From JBAWVR01 sp964583845 (GTDB lineage: Bacteria; Patescibacteriota; Minisyncoccia; Phycocordibacterales; GWA1-40-21): a stretch of DNA of 10,441 bases. The notes beneath the pieces were generated by a model. It was not told the origin of the DNA. It did no database searches and worked only from the letters and a program-made list of their open reading frames with translations. Where the stretch lies: contig CAZOXG010000031.1 in the NCBI GenBank assembly GCA_964583845.1, forward strand, positions 1 to 10,441, written 5' to 3'. Shown in pieces: positions 10,333-10,441 of this stretch (position 1 is the first letter of the stretch; each line of letters begins with the position of its first letter). The position numbers and the translations under genes were made by a program.

Positions 10333-10440
10333 CTCCCGGTTGGACCACGAGTACGCCTATCGAACCTTATTGTAGTTTTTTGTGACCCAACTTTTTGTCT
10401 TCGAGAACTCAGACAAAAGTTGCTAATTCCCGGTTGGACC
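10333..10440 (+). repeat. Direct repeat TCCCGGTTGGACC, two copies 95 nt apart
   Basis: Thirteen identical bases at 10333-10345 and 10428-10440. Read as a tRNA 3' strand it would be T-stem CCCGG, acceptor TTGGACC and then G73 (the second copy is followed by G). This would parallel the antisense tRNA-His copies. Confidence 0.7.
10388..10422. repeat. Hairpin CAACTTTTTGTC...GACAAAAGTTG
   Basis: A 12-nt arm (10388-10399) and an 11-nt arm (10412-10422) pair with one extra T around a 12-nt loop. It matches the hairpin at 8086-8120 in arm length, bulge and loop length, with CTT/AAG replaced by GTC/GAC. Confidence 0.75.
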
Positions 10441-10441
10441 G

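Larger units (their letters stand above)
10232..10441. other. Non-coding right edge with repeats like those beside the tRNAs
   Basis: No gene is supported. The segment holds two copies of TCCCGGTTGGACC (10333-10345 and 10428-10440), ATTAGCAAC (about 10303-10311) facing GTTGCTAAT (about 10419-10427), and a stable hairpin at 10388-10422. The composition and hairpins resemble the stretches downstream of tRNA-His and tRNA-Leu, so a tRNA on the minus strand may begin just past the edge. Confidence 0.5.

Noticed and set aside
8086..10422. CRISPR array or integron attC sites
   Set aside because: The repeats are few, inverted, irregularly spaced and lack the attC core GTTRRRY pair; no cas or integrase gene is present.
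10428..10441. Edge sequence as the T-arm of a minus-strand tRNA
   Set aside because: Read that way the loop would be GTCCAAC, which breaks the conserved T-loop. The plus-strand reading as a 3' acceptor strand fits better.

Overview
The window looks like a piece of a small, AT-rich bacterial genome of the Patescibacteria/CPR type, probably a parcubacterial lineage. This is inference. It rests on very short intergenic gaps, many small membrane proteins of unknown function, three tRNA genes without encoded CCA, and N-termini (the partial gene at the left edge and the gene at 110-1105) that resemble proteins common in Parcubacteria. No rRNA or marker set is present to prove it.

Layout. Nearly everything is on the minus strand; only the TrmH-family RNA methyltransferase (1941-2675) is on the plus strand. 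Left block (1-2750): start of an unknown protein, an anchored protein with two Lcl/DUF1566-type domains, uppS (undecaprenyl diphosphate synthase), then the divergent methyltransferase gene, closed by a strong bidirectional terminator. Middle block (2744-6946): a 43-residue basic protein, a compositionally foreign GC-rich 135-residue protein, a two-gene unit (DUF6159-like membrane protein plus a helical protein), a DUF2585/UPF0314 membrane protein, a small anchored protein, a putative HExxH metallopeptidase and a two-helix membrane protein. Right block (7325-10231): tRNA-His, a PduO-type cobalamin adenosyltransferase, tRNA-Leu, rplS (bL19), an RluA-family pseudouridine synthase, tRNA-Val and a small secreted/membrane protein. 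tRNAs, bL19, the pseudouridine synthase and the RNA methyltransferase belong to translation; uppS serves cell-wall lipid carrier synthesis.

Two signals stand out. First, seven genes share one start geometry: a -10 box (usually TGnTATAAT) ending exactly 6 nt before the ATG, with an eighth at 7 nt. This places the expected transcription start on the ATG, so leaderless mRNAs look like the default, and the geometry corrects two starts. The GC-rich gene at 2950-3357 is the exception, with a GGAGG ribosome binding site and a hairpin leader.

Second, the non-coding DNA downstream of tRNA-His and tRNA-Leu has the same unusual plan. The tRNA terminator is the centre of a fold-back that contains an inverted copy of tRNA nucleotides about 54-73. 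In both cases a separate perfect hairpin of 23-24 nt is inserted at the T-stem/acceptor junction of that copy. Further out lies a structured stretch of 78-88 nt closed by a sense fragment of the same T arm. The elements are 166 and 169 nt long. Similar pieces (short direct repeats and a covarying hairpin) appear at the right edge, where another tRNA may follow outside the window. This is the best candidate for something undescribed here.
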